A DNA stretch of 64,000 bases from Rhodothermales bacterium (lineage in GTDB: Bacteria > Bacteroidota > Rhodothermia > Rhodothermales > Bin80), in NCBI GenBank assembly GCA_028278205.1, contig JANQES010000102.1, positions 1 to 64,000 on the forward strand. The letters run 5' to 3'. The position numbers and the translations under genes are program-made. A model generated the notes under the pieces. It saw only the letters and a program-made list of their open reading frames with translations, was not told the origin of the DNA and did not search any database. Below are positions 31,460 to 44,147 of this stretch, in pieces (the stretch's first letter is position 1; the number at the start of each line of letters is the position of its first letter).

Positions 31460-32434
31460 GGCAAGGTATTTGAGCGCGTTGTTATCGTCTTTTTGGAAAA
31501 CACAATGCGGAGTTCTGCATTGGCTAACCCTTACTTGAATGCGCTAAGGAATAGAGGCGTGTTTATGACGAACGCGCAGGGGGTCACACATCCTTCACAG
31601 CCCAATTACATTGCAACTATTGCGGGCGATACGATGGGGATTGCAGATGATGATGCGCATTATGTGGACTGGTATTGGCTGACACCGACTTCTGAACAAG
31701 GCAAGACGACGGGTAGCTACCGCTATCATGAAGAGGGCTTCAGCCCCGTAACTATTGTTGATCTGCTTGAAGCTAACAATCTGAGCTGGAAGTGCTATGC
31801 CGAAGACCTGCCGCCAGATGCTGAATACAAAGACAAGCTGCAATTCGATCTGAGTAAATCGCCCGCTGAGAATCTTGTCAATGTGCCGCCAGATAAGGGG
31901 CTCTTTCCCTATGCCCGAAAGCATGTTCCCTTTCTTTCGTTCCCGAGCATTGTTTCCAACCCAAAGCGTCTGGCTCGAATCGTCGATGCCAACGCGTTTG
32001 AAACGGATCTGAATTGCGAGACCGTGCCCCATCAATTGCCCCATTTCAGCTTTTACGTACCTAATTTGCTGAATGATGGACATAACGTAACGGAAGAAAT
32101 CTATCGTCCCGCTGCGAATAATATCGACCTCGGGCCTGATACCGCTAATCTCGACAATATGGAAATTTTTCTGCGGTCTTTTCTAGGTGATGATCCGGTG
32201 TCAAAATTCCCACCAGAGACACTAATCGTCATCACCTTTGATGAAGCCTATCCTTACCCGTTTGACTATGGAATCTATACGTTGTTAATCGGCGATTTTC
32301 TCGAACCAGGCACCATCAACACCGATCCGGTCAATCACTATAGCCTGCTCCGATCTATTGAAGATAATTTTGGCCTCGGTTCTCTGAAACGTCACGATGC
32401 GATGGCTCGTCCTTATTGGTTTTTGCGTGACTAA
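31457..32434 (+). CDS. PF04185-type phosphoesterase, apparently cytoplasmic
   Basis: The 325-residue product begins VGKVFERVVIVFLENTMRSS, with the metal-binding ExN of the acid phosphatase / phospholipase C family. It continues with THPSQPNYIATIAGDT (nucleophile Ser/Thr region), NDGHNVTEE, and ETLIVITFDEAYPYPFDYGI (late acidic metal ligands). Bacterial members are usually exported; here no signal peptide is seen from the GTG start, and none appears even with the upstream TTG. It lies 104 bases after the SIR2 gene and shares its AT-rich composition, so the two probably arrived together. A role in nucleotide or phospholipid hydrolysis is possible; the substrate is unknown. Confidence 0.75.
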   Translation: MGKVFERVVIVFLENTMRSSALANPYLNALRNRGVFMTNAQGVTHPSQPNYIATIAGDTMGIADDDAHYVDWYWLTPTSEQGKTTGSYRYHEEGFSPVTIVDLLEANNLSWKCYAEDLPPDAEYKDKLQFDLSKSPAENLVNVPPDKGLFPYARKHVPFLSFPSIVSNPKRLARIVDANAFETDLNCETVPHQLPHFSFYVPNLLNDGHNVTEEIYRPAANNIDLGPDTANLDNMEIFLRSFLGDDPVSKFPPETLIVITFDEAYPYPFDYGIYTLLIGDFLEPGTINTDPVNHYSLLRSIEDNFGLGSLKRHDAMARPYWFLRD

Positions 32435-32436
32435 AT

Positions 32437-32556
32437 ACAGAATCTGACCATGAAATAGAAATTGCCGAACTTCAGATCGTGCCAGATCGACAGAATCGTG
32501 GACTCGGATCCCGGGTACTCAAGGACCTGATTGCGCAGAACATCCATGTTCCTTGA
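32437..32556 (+). pseudogene. GNAT acetyltransferase scrap
   Basis: In this frame the DNA encodes TESDHEIEIAELQIVPDRQN, then RGLGSRVLKDLIAQ, ending at TGA 32554-32556. RQNRGLGSRVL is the acetyl-CoA pyrophosphate-binding motif (Q/RxxGxG/A) of GNAT enzymes preceded by its usual beta strand. The N-terminal half is missing, since there is a stop at 32428, and the C-terminal helix is cut. The scrap overlaps the 3' end of the decarboxylase gene on the other strand, marking the right edge of the AT-rich island. Confidence 0.7.
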
Positions 32557-34369
32557 CCTTGTATCCGATCGCTTCGGGGTAGTCTTTGATCGGCAGTTGG
32601 ACCTGCACTAGAATCGGTCCGCGGTTGATCGGATCGTTCGCATCAGCCACGCGCGCGAGCACCTTGTCGAGTTCGCCGTGGGTGCCTACGACAACACCGT
32701 GCATCGGTCGATCTGTGTTGCCGAAGACCTCGGCCAGCCGGGCGTAGTTCCAGGGGTGAAGGTGGTTGAAAGCGTCGGGCTCGTTGTTGCCGGGGCAATA
32801 GTAACCCGGCCCCCCCAGCATCTGCGAGATGCCGTAGAAGTTGGTGTTGTTGAGCACGAAGACAACCGAGTTGTGTCCCAGGCGAACCTGTGACGACATC
32901 CCCACGGCGGTTTCCTGAAACGAGCCATCGCCGACGAAGACGAGCGGCCGTTTATCGGGGCGGCCCACCTTGAAACCGGTCACTGCGCCAACGGAGTAGC
33001 CGATGGCCAGCCACGAGGTCTGGGAGTAAAAGCTGGAGCGTTCGGCCATCTTGAGGTTCTGGGCGCCCAGCAGGGCGAAGGCGGCGTCTGAGACGGCCAC
33101 GTACGGGCTGGTTGCCGGCGTGCCCGAGCCGGAAGCCGCCTCGTCGAGGAACGTGTTGATGCGGGCATAGAAGCTGTCGTAGGTGAGGCGTTTGTCGTCT
33201 TCTGAGCGGCTGGAAAGATGAGCGATGAAACCCGCTCGATCGTGGAATTCCTCCGCCGCCATCAAATCCGGGCACTCCGCGTAGTAATCGGCCTTGTAGA
33301 ACCCGCGGCCTTTCAAATCGACGAGCGCTTTGCACAGATCCCGGATGAATTCGCCGAGTTCGACGTCCGGGAAGAAATGAGAACCGACCATGACGCCGCC
33401 GTGATCGGCCTTGATCCAGTCTTCGCCCAGGGCGTGATCGCCGCCGAGGTTTTTCGACGTGGTCCAGGCTCCGAGTCCGATGCGGCAATTGGCACACTCC
33501 TTGAACATGCGCCGAACCTCGGGCAGGCTGGATTTGCCGTTGTAGACGCCGTGGAACTGTTCATGATTCTCCGACAGGATCGCCTTGCCCATGATCGTCG
33601 TGGTGTACGGTATCCCCGTCTCTTCGACCAGCGTTTGGAACTCCTTATGGAGCTTAAAACGATCGATCTCGACGCCCCCCCAGAGGATCGGCTTGCCCCG
33701 TTCCTCGATGCGTTTCACGGCCGCCTTGACGGCCTTCTCGCGCATCTCGTCGTTGCGCGGTGTGACGGGCCTGGGCCGCGGTTTGAGCATACCCACCGGC
33801 GCAGCGCACGGGCTGTTCCACAGGTTGTCCTGCACCTCGAAATACACCGGTCGAAGCTCGCTTATACACGCTTCGATGGCCGCATCGATCTGAGCCGGAG
33901 CCCGGGAGGCGTTGTCGAGCACCTGGGCATCGACAGTGATTGGACGGAAGATATCGAGATTGCTCTGTTTGTTGGAACTCATGTGGGAAGCCAGCACCCC
34001 GATGGCTTGATAGGTCAGCCATTGCTCACGGCTCGGCGAGCCATTGATGACCACCACCGGAATCCGCTCGACGAAGGCACCGGCGATGGCATTGACCATG
34101 CATAGAGGCCCCACGGCGTAGGTCCCAGCCACCGCACTCAACCCGACGACGCGGGCATAGGCATCGGCAGCGTAGGCTGCGGTAAGCTCGTTGCTGTCGG
34201 CGACCCACGCGACCTCTCCCGTCTCCTTCAGGGTGCCCAGGAGCCCGGCAATGTGCTCACCGGGCACCCCAAACATGTGCCCTACGCCGAGTTGTTTGAG
34301 CCGCCGCACAAGGTATTTTCCGACTGTCCAATTGTCAGCGTTGCTGCTATGATCGGCTTCATGGTTCAT
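32519..34369 (-). CDS. TPP-dependent decarboxylase (pyruvate/indolepyruvate decarboxylase type)
   Basis: This 616-residue enzyme has the three domains of ThDP 2-oxoacid decarboxylases. The N-terminal PYR domain has KYLVRRLKQLGVGHMFGVPG, then SNELTAAYAADAYAR with the catalytic Glu. A middle domain follows (KPILWGGVEIDRF). The C-terminal PP domain has GDGSFQETAVGM...VFVLNNTNFYGI, the GDG-(x)n-NN thiamine motif. The tandem His pair of true pyruvate decarboxylase is not preserved (SHMSS at that place), which argues for a bulkier oxo-acid. It follows a flavin amine oxidase gene on the same strand (45-base gap). The pair could convert an aromatic amino acid to its oxo-acid and then to the aldehyde. 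Confidence 0.85.
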   Translation of the reverse strand: MNHEADHSSNADNWTVGKYLVRRLKQLGVGHMFGVPGEHIAGLLGTLKETGEVAWVADSNELTAAYAADAYARVVGLSAVAGTYAVGPLCMVNAIAGAFVERIPVVVINGSPSREQWLTYQAIGVLASHMSSNKQSNLDIFRPITVDAQVLDNASRAPAQIDAAIEACISELRPVYFEVQDNLWNSPCAAPVGMLKPRPRPVTPRNDEMREKAVKAAVKRIEERGKPILWGGVEIDRFKLHKEFQTLVEETGIPYTTTIMGKAILSENHEQFHGVYNGKSSLPEVRRMFKECANCRIGLGAWTTSKNLGGDHALGEDWIKADHGGVMVGSHFFPDVELGEFIRDLCKALVDLKGRGFYKADYYAECPDLMAAEEFHDRAGFIAHLSSRSEDDKRLTYDSFYARINTFLDEAASGSGTPATSPYVAVSDAAFALLGAQNLKMAERSSFYSQTSWLAIGYSVGAVTGFKVGRPDKRPLVFVGDGSFQETAVGMSSQVRLGHNSVVFVLNNTNFYGISQMLGGPGYYCPGNNEPDAFNHLHPWNYARLAEVFGNTDRPMHGVVVGTHGELDKVLARVADANDPINRGPILVQVQLPIKDYPEAIGYKVKEHGCSAQSGP

Positions 34370-34414
34370 GGTACCGTCCTCTTAGTATAGGATTATAGGT
34401 GTCGTACGAAGGGG

Positions 34415-36412
34415 TCAATCTCGTTCGTGGATGTCGAGCGCGGCCTGGATGGCTGTCTCGATAGCTCCCTCGACCCAGGCATGCTTCAACGAGATGTGCT
34501 CGCCCGCGAAGTAGACCTCGCCCTCCGGGGTCGGGATGTCGCGTTGGAATTGCGTCCACTGGCCCGGCGTGAATACGGCCGCCTCGCCAAAGGCATAGCG
34601 ATTACGCATCCAGCTCTCCGTGGCCCCATGGCCTGTGAAGAACCGCGTAATGCGCTTGCCGTGGACCCGTTCGAGATTGCGCAACGCGTAGGCGTAGCGC
34701 TCCTCGTCGTCCATCGAGTCCCATCGCCGGGCGTCATCGGCCCAGACGTAGCTTGCCAGGACCACCCCCCCGTCGCTGCCTTCGATGCGGTGAGACGGAT
34801 AGTAGATGAAACGGTTGGGGTTGTCCGTCACCGAGCCGCCGCCCCTGACGTTGCTGGCGGGTCGATCAAGCTTCTCCTGTTCGAGCGGACCATGACTCGC
34901 GTAATAGGCCTTGAAAAGGTCCGTGCCGGGCTCCGTGCCGGGCTTCGTGCCGACAGTGAACGCGGCAGGGAAGAGTTCGTCCTCCGTGGGCTGGTAAGCC
35001 GGGTCCTGGTACTTTTCATAGAGCTCCCCGCCGAGTTCGTTTTTCCAATCCTCCTCGGTGAATTCCCACCAACGCTTACTGAATTCGAGCAGCACCTTGG
35101 TGGCCGCGTCGTAGTGAAGCTCGATGATCGCCCGGCGCTTTTTGTAGGAGAACGGCGGATCCACCATGACGTGGCGCAGACTAGAGAATGGCAAAGTCAG
35201 GATGGCGAAGTCGCCTTCATGGATTTTGCGATCACCCTGCGTTTCATCACCGATAGTCTTGTCGTGGATCGTGTGGATGCACACGGGGAACGCGCTTTCC
35301 CTGTTGTGCTCGATCTTAATCATACGCTGGTTGAGCAGAACCTCGTCCCTGAGTTCTTTTTTGTGGAGTTCCCCGGGCAACCGATCCGTACCGCCGACGA
35401 TCTCCCAGTAGGTGACACCGGGGTTGATGAGGCTACGCCCCAGAAAGCTGTGCATGAAAGCCAGCGGCTGGCGCGAGGTCAGGTTTTCAAGCGTCCCGAC
35501 GAGTTCCATTTCTTCGTTGCTCAGCCCGGCCCGCTCTTTCAGGAAGGCGCGCATCGAGTATTCATCGAATTCATAGATCACCCGTGCCCAGCCCTCGACC
35601 CACGCGTCGAAGGGCTTGTTGCACCGGTTGTTGGCATCGACCCGCACCGAGTAGTAGTCGCGCACGGGTTCGAGGGCGCGATGGAGGATGTAGGCGGCCT
35701 CCTCCCGGGCCGCACACCCATTCAGTTGAAACCCCTTGTTGATGCGTTCTCGCGCTTCTCCAGGTTCGAGCGTGTTGTATTCGAAGCGCCTCACCTGTTC
35801 ACTGTTGGTGCGGATCCACGTGCGGTTGAGCTGTTTCGGAGACTTGAAGCCGGGCTCGTCCGGACCGTTACGCCACACTTTACCTTTTTCGATGGGCGAC
35901 TCGTAGACGACCGGCGGGGTAGGCGCATTGGGATCGATGGTTTTCGGATCGACGTCTACGTTGAAGAAGAGACGACGCTTGAGCCCCAGCTTGTCGATCA
36001 GGGCAAGCACCAGCGGGTGGAAGCTGGGCAGCCGCATGCCTCCCGCCTCCGCGTACTGCTTGTCATCTTTAAAGTGCTTCTTCCCGCCTTCGTTACGGAA
36101 GGTCTTGAGGCGCCCACCGACCCGGTTGTCGTTGGCCTCAAGAATGACGACCTCGTGGCCGGCGTCTTTGAGGAGCTTGCCCGCCACCAGGCCGGCGATG
36201 CCGGCTCCGACAATCAGGACTTTCTTCTTCGGCTTGCCGTTGTTGGGCAACTCTTTGTCGATCAGGATATCGAGGTAGCGCAAGACCAGATCTTCGTTGT
36301 TCTCACCGATCATCAACAACTCCCGGGCCAGCCGGATGGCATGCGCCCGTCCTTCCGGGTCGGTGTCGAAGCTGCGTTGCGCTCCCTGGTCTCTGGCTTC
36401 TGCGTTGCTCAT
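34415..36412 (-). CDS. FAD-dependent amine / L-amino-acid oxidase
   Basis: This 665-residue flavin monoamine oxidase family protein has an N-terminal 60-residue extension, FAD motif VLIVGAGIAGLVAGKLLKDA, then NDNRVGGRLKTF (GGR motif) and GGMRLP. The C-terminal FAD site is GEVYFAGEHISLKHAWVEGA. Size and layout fit L-amino-acid / tryptophan 2-monooxygenase-type enzymes rather than small amine oxidases. The start ATG (36410-36412) follows GGAGGAATT on the coding strand, a clear Shine-Dalgarno. An in-frame upstream start at 36607 would add 65 atypical residues. No Sec signal is seen. The decarboxylase gene follows directly. Confidence 0.85.
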   Translation of the reverse strand: MSNAEARDQGAQRSFDTDPEGRAHAIRLARELLMIGENNEDLVLRYLDILIDKELPNNGKPKKKVLIVGAGIAGLVAGKLLKDAGHEVVILEANDNRVGGRLKTFRNEGGKKHFKDDKQYAEAGGMRLPSFHPLVLALIDKLGLKRRLFFNVDVDPKTIDPNAPTPPVVYESPIEKGKVWRNGPDEPGFKSPKQLNRTWIRTNSEQVRRFEYNTLEPGEARERINKGFQLNGCAAREEAAYILHRALEPVRDYYSVRVDANNRCNKPFDAWVEGWARVIYEFDEYSMRAFLKERAGLSNEEMELVGTLENLTSRQPLAFMHSFLGRSLINPGVTYWEIVGGTDRLPGELHKKELRDEVLLNQRMIKIEHNRESAFPVCIHTIHDKTIGDETQGDRKIHEGDFAILTLPFSSLRHVMVDPPFSYKKRRAIIELHYDAATKVLLEFSKRWWEFTEEDWKNELGGELYEKYQDPAYQPTEDELFPAAFTVGTKPGTEPGTDLFKAYYASHGPLEQEKLDRPASNVRGGGSVTDNPNRFIYYPSHRIEGSDGGVVLASYVWADDARRWDSMDDEERYAYALRNLERVHGKRITRFFTGHGATESWMRNRYAFGEAAVFTPGQWTQFQRDIPTPEGEVYFAGEHISLKHAWVEGAIETAIQAALDIHERD

Positions 36413-36808
36413 AATTCCTCCGTAGGGTTTACGTTGGGTGTCGGTCATACCGAATCTGGTTGTCGGAAATCGACAATACGGCCTCGCCCTTCTCGCAGCA
36501 CGGCCATCGATCATAAAACGGTTCCCCCCTGCTGATCGCGTTGTTGCGCAGCCAGGGGTACGTGTAGAAAACAGGGCCCCTAGCCTGGCCAAATACCCGA
36601 ACTGCACCTCCGTCTATCTCTATATGCGCCAAAGGAAGCGGATTTTTTCACGCCGGTCCCGTGAACCCTCGATTTAACGTCACACCCTTAAGAATGCGAC
36701 GGCCATCCGAAGGCGAGCCTCCGGCTTGCTTCTTTGAAGAGCAATCGCTATTTCTTTTTTGCGGCCTTTCGCCAGGAAAATTTCAGGAATCAGCCAGAGG
36801 ACCCACCC

Positions 36809-37081
36809 ATGGGCACACTCAAAGACTTTCTTTCTTTCAAGCGACTTCTTATGCCCTACATGCTTCAGATTCTGTTCTGGGCCGGCATCGGAGGCACCCT
36901 CTATGGCACGTACTGGCTCTACACGCACGACAACTGGGCCTGGTGGATGGCGCTGGTTTTTGGAACGCTGATGACCCGGCTCATCTTCGAGTCGCTGATT
37001 CTTCGCTTCAGGACCTACGAGCGCCTCGTTGCCATAAGCAATCGTCTCGAAGCCATGGGGAAACCACAAAAGGAGGAATAG
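36809..37081 (+). CDS. DUF4282 membrane protein
   Basis: The 90-residue product starts MGTLKDFLSFKRLLMPYMLQ and has two helices (ILFWAGIGGTLYGTYWLY and WWMALVFGTLMTRLIFESL). It ends with ILRFRTYERLVAISNRLEAM. This is the DUF4282 pattern (FLxFxxxxxPxLIQILYWIG...). Function is unknown. An in-frame ATG at 36734 exists but adds 25 residues lacking family similarity. It ends with the sequence AGGAGGAATAG, giving a Shine-Dalgarno for the directly following DUF2141 gene. Confidence 0.8.
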   Translation: MGTLKDFLSFKRLLMPYMLQILFWAGIGGTLYGTYWLYTHDNWAWWMALVFGTLMTRLIFESLILRFRTYERLVAISNRLEAMGKPQKEE

Positions 37082-37528
37082 ATGCTGATCCGGTCGATAG
37101 CCCTCATCATGATCGCCGTCGCGGTTTTCGCGAGCGACGAGCCCGCCTATGCCCAGGAATTGCTGACGCTCACCGTCGTCGTTACGGGCGCCACGCCCAA
37201 CACGGGGCAGGCGCTTGGCTCTTTATTTGACTCCGAGGAATCCTATCTGAAGGCGCCTGCTCAAGAAACCATCGTGGCCATCGATGCGGCGGGCCGGGCG
37301 ACACTCACCTTCGAAGACCTCACCGCCGGCACCTACGCCGTCAGCGTCATCTACGATAAAAACAGCGACGGCGAACTGGATACCAACTTCCTGGGCATCC
37401 CCAAAGAGTTGATCGCCATGTCGAATAACGCCAAAGGTCGCTTCGGCCCGCCGGGGTTCGAAAAAACCCGGTTCGACATGGCGACGAACAAGACCATCGA
37501 GCTTCGCTTTGGCAAAGCGAAAGATTGA
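37082..37528 (+). CDS. DUF2141 secreted protein
   Basis: The 148-residue product has a Sec signal peptide ending AYAQE, then one beta-sandwich domain: FEDLTAGTYAVSVIYDKNSD, GELDTNFLGIPKELIAMSNN, GRFGPPGFEKTRFDM. These are diagnostic of DUF2141. The acidic NSDGELD loop may bind calcium. It begins at the base after the DUF4282 stop and overlaps the next mini-ORF by one base, so the three are translationally coupled. Periplasmic; function unknown. Confidence 0.88.
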   Translation: MLIRSIALIMIAVAVFASDEPAYAQELLTLTVVVTGATPNTGQALGSLFDSEESYLKAPAQETIVAIDAAGRATLTFEDLTAGTYAVSVIYDKNSDGELDTNFLGIPKELIAMSNNAKGRFGPPGFEKTRFDMATNKTIELRFGKAKD

Positions 37529-37650
37529 TGCAAGAGATTGTTCTAAAGACAGATGAGCGCGTGGTCCTGAAGCGCTTGCTGATAGCGTTTCTGGTCCTCG
37601 TTGGGGGAAGCTTTGTGGCGGAGAGGCTGAAGCATGGAGACGAGGCATAA
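37528..37650 (+). CDS. Candidate 40-aa single-helix membrane protein
   Basis: The start ATG shares its first base with the last base of the DUF2141 stop (TGATG). The product MQEIVLKTDERVVLKRLLIA continues FLVLVGGSFVAERLKHGDEA and then TAA. One hydrophobic stretch (LLIAFLVLVGGSFV) is flanked by charged ends. The stop/start overlap suggests coupled translation. No family is recognised and no independent evidence of expression exists. Confidence 0.4.
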   Translation: MQEIVLKTDERVVLKRLLIAFLVLVGGSFVAERLKHGDEA

Positions 37651-37680
37651 GAATCATTTATTTCAGGAAGATCTATAAAT

Positions 37681-41979
<4,299 letters not shown>

Positions 41980-42483
41980 CGTTCTGTTAAGGGGGATTGA
42001 TGCATCGTAAACAAGGGAGTGTGCGAGGAAAGCGGGGGCTGTCTCCCACAAACTATAACCGCGTCGGCAAAATCTGTGCCTCCCGGCCTGAAAGACGCTG
42101 CGCGCCGCCCGGCACCGCCCCGGGCCGAGGCCGTCTCTGCTATCTTTCGCCGGTTCAACCCGTCATCGACAAGCAGCCAAAAAACGCTATGGACCTCGTA
42201 TGGCTCGATTTGGCGCCCAAATCCGCGTTTGATGCGACGCGACGTAATTATTTTTCAGACTCTTTTGATCTGCTCCCTGGAAACGCCCGGATGCGTAACG
42301 CCACCAACAGAGGCAGGCAAATAATGCCGCCCGTGCTTAGCTTCGCGGGATGTAAAACGTGAAGGGCTTTGCTGAACCGTTTCTAAAGGCACCCTCACGT
42401 TTTACGTTTTACGCATTGCTATCTTCACAAGCATCATCACCCTGACGCACGAGCACCTTCCTCATTCAAAATCCACCAACCCT
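41980..42483. other. 504-base divergent gap between sensor kinase and arginase
   Basis: No gene is recognised. It should contain promoters for both flanking genes. The arginase-proximal part holds the ACGTTTTACG hairpin at 42351-42415; the rest shows no clear dyads. Confidence 0.6.
42351..42415. repeat. Period-7 inverted repeat (ACGTTTT unit)
   Basis: TGTAAAACGTGA (42351-42362) faces TCACGTTTTACGTTTTACGC (42395-42414). The loop contains GGGCTTTGCTGAACCGTTTC, homologous to the loop at 22458-22509. The right arm matches the lone arm at 11038-11070. Confidence 0.85.
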
Positions 42484-43377
42484 ATGCCTTTGTCGATCCG
42501 GCTTATCGGGGTGCCGATGGACCTCGGCCAAAATCTGCGCGGTGTGGACGTGGGGCCGAGCGCGCTGCGCTATGCCGGTCTGGCAGATCGTCTGAAACGA
42601 TTGGGCCATCACGTCGAAGACCGGGGCAACATCGAGGTGGCGGTGCGCGCCACGCTGCACGACGGCGCCAGAGGCACCGTGTTCATCCCCGCGATACGGG
42701 CTACGTGCGAGCAGATCTACGACGCCGCCCGGCAGGCCATCGCCGACGGCTTCCTGCCGCTGTTTATGGGCGGCGATCACTCGATTGCCATAGGCACCAT
42801 CGGCGGCGCCACGCACGACCAGCCCTCCGGCGTGCTCTGGATCGACGCGCACGGCGATTATAACACGCCCGAAACCTCGCCCAGCGGCAACGTCCACGGG
42901 ATGCCGCTGGCGGTGCTGCGCGGCCTCGGCCCGCCCGAACTCGTCGATATGGGACGACCCGGCCCCAAGATCGAACCTGAAGACGTGATGTTGATCGCCC
43001 TGCGCGACATCGACGCCCTCGAAAGTGAAATGCTGCGCGACAGCCGCATGGGCCTCTATACGATGCGCGAGATCGACGAACGCGGCATCGCCACGGTCGC
43101 CCGCGAGGCCCTGCGCCGCCTGCGCCACCACGACCGCATCCACATCAGCTTCGACGTAGACAGCCTCGACCCGATGTTTGCCCCCGGCGTCGGCACGCCA
43201 GTCACAGGCGGGTTGACCAACCGCGAAGCCCACCTGCTCATGGAACTCATCGCCGACGACGGGCGCATCGGCTCGGTCGACGTCGTCGAAATCAACCCCA
43301 TCCTCGACGAAAAAAACCGCACCGCCGAGATGGCCTCGGACCTGGTGACGTCGCTGTTGGGCAAAACGATTATCTGA
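42484..43377 (+). CDS. rocF: Arginase
   Basis: This 297-residue ureohydrolase binds two Mn ions. GGDHS contains H99, DAHGDYN at 121-127 holds the next ligands, and SFDVDSLDP at 222-230 holds the last Asp pair. SGNVHGMPLAV and IGVPMDLGQNLRGVDVGPSA fit true arginases rather than agmatinases or formiminoglutamases. It should hydrolyse arginine to ornithine and urea. No urease or ornithine aminotransferase gene is nearby. Its stop is directly followed by a heptamer inverted repeat that fills the gap to the next gene. Confidence 0.93.
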   Translation: MPLSIRLIGVPMDLGQNLRGVDVGPSALRYAGLADRLKRLGHHVEDRGNIEVAVRATLHDGARGTVFIPAIRATCEQIYDAARQAIADGFLPLFMGGDHSIAIGTIGGATHDQPSGVLWIDAHGDYNTPETSPSGNVHGMPLAVLRGLGPPELVDMGRPGPKIEPEDVMLIALRDIDALESEMLRDSRMGLYTMREIDERGIATVAREALRRLRHHDRIHISFDVDSLDPMFAPGVGTPVTGGLTNREAHLLMELIADDGRIGSVDVVEINPILDEKNRTAEMASDLVTSLLGKTII

Positions 43378-43420
43378 TATTGGATTTTAGATTTGGGGTC
43401 CAAAATCTAAAATCCAAAAT
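43378..43420. repeat. Period-7 inverted repeat (TTTTGGA unit) filling the arginase-CAP gap
   Basis: The left arm ATATTGGATTTTAGATTTGG (43378-43397) and right arm CCAAAATCTAAAATCCAAAA (43400-43419) are near-perfect complements with a 2-base turn. It starts at the base after the arginase stop and its end overlaps the ATG of the next gene, so the repeat is the whole intergenic space. The same unit forms the element at 52257-52417. Confidence 0.92.
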
Positions 43421-43898
43421 GAAAGCTATGCGGGTCTGCCTCGTCTGCCTCCTCGCCTTGTGCGGCTGTGCGTTTCCGCCGCAACAAAAACATCCCGAAA
43501 CGGAGTTTTATCGCCTTGAGATGCAGCTTTACGATCTCGTCAATCAGTATAGACGCGAGCACGGCCTTCCCAGGCTTCGCTACGACCACCACCTGGCCGA
43601 CATCGCCCGGGGGCATAGCCAGGCGATGGCCGAAGCCCGCACAGCCTTCGGGCACGACGGGTATGAGCAACGCGTCGAGGCGGTTCGGCTTCATTTCAGA
43701 TCGTTCACTGCCCTCGGCGAGAACCTCGCCCGGAACAACTGGGAGGCCTCGCAATCGGCCTACTATGTGTACCTGGGATGGCTGGCCAACAGGTCGCACC
43801 GCAACACCATCGAGGGCGTCTTTGAGCTAACCGGGGTAGGCGTGGCCCAGGATTCGGAAAATGTTTATTACTATACACAACTCTACCTGGCAAAATAG
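43419..43898 (+). CDS. CAP-domain (SCP/PR1) lipoprotein
   Basis: The 159-residue product has a short lipoprotein signal (VCLVCLLALCGC; lipobox LCGC) and a CAP domain: LYDLVNQYRREHGLPRLRYD, then LADIARGHSQAMAEARTAFG with the conserved H-S-x-x-M, HDGYEQRVEA, GENLARN, YLGWLANRSHRNTI, and FELTGVGVA. Bacterial CAP proteins are envelope proteins of uncertain activity. ATG 43419 or 43428 could be the start; the longer frame back to 43380 only translates the repeat. No Shine-Dalgarno is visible because the heptamer repeat occupies that position. Confidence 0.9.
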   Translation: MKAMRVCLVCLLALCGCAFPPQQKHPETEFYRLEMQLYDLVNQYRREHGLPRLRYDHHLADIARGHSQAMAEARTAFGHDGYEQRVEAVRLHFRSFTALGENLARNNWEASQSAYYVYLGWLANRSHRNTIEGVFELTGVGVAQDSENVYYYTQLYLAK

Positions 43899-43999
43899 AG
43901 TACAGTACGCCCAAGAGCGTTTATACTTCGTCAGTCGCGGAGCCTGTGCTGAACTTGATTCAGTGCTCGTGTCAGTTGGCTGTACGCATTCAAGAATGA

Positions 44000-44079
44000 G
44001 AGGGGAAAAGGGAGAGAGGGAGAAGGGGAGAAAAACCGTTAATTCCCCCTTTCGCCCTCTCCCCCTCTCTCCCTTTCGA
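44000..44079. repeat. Purine/pyrimidine inverted repeat (GGGAGAGA/GGGAGAA unit)
   Basis: The left arm is a purine run of GGGAGAGA, GGGAGAA and GGGGAG units (44000-44033). The right arm is the pyrimidine complement CCCTCTCCCCCTCTCTCCC (44055-44073). Unit length is 7-8. It lies between the CAP and M1 peptidase genes. A similar element is at 56617-56905. Confidence 0.85.
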
Positions 44080-44147
44080 TCAGAGCAAAGCATACACCCA
44101 ACTAAAAACCGCTCTAATCCAGAACCTTCCCACACCTCAAAAACCTT

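Noticed and set aside
34427..36535. 702-codon open frame antisense to the amine oxidase
   Set aside because: It is a mirror of the FAD oxidase codons (same register effect); no family resemblance.
36429..36632. 67-codon minus-strand ORF upstream of the amine oxidase
   Set aside because: It starts at TTG, overlaps the 5' region and first codons of the oxidase in another frame, and resembles no family.
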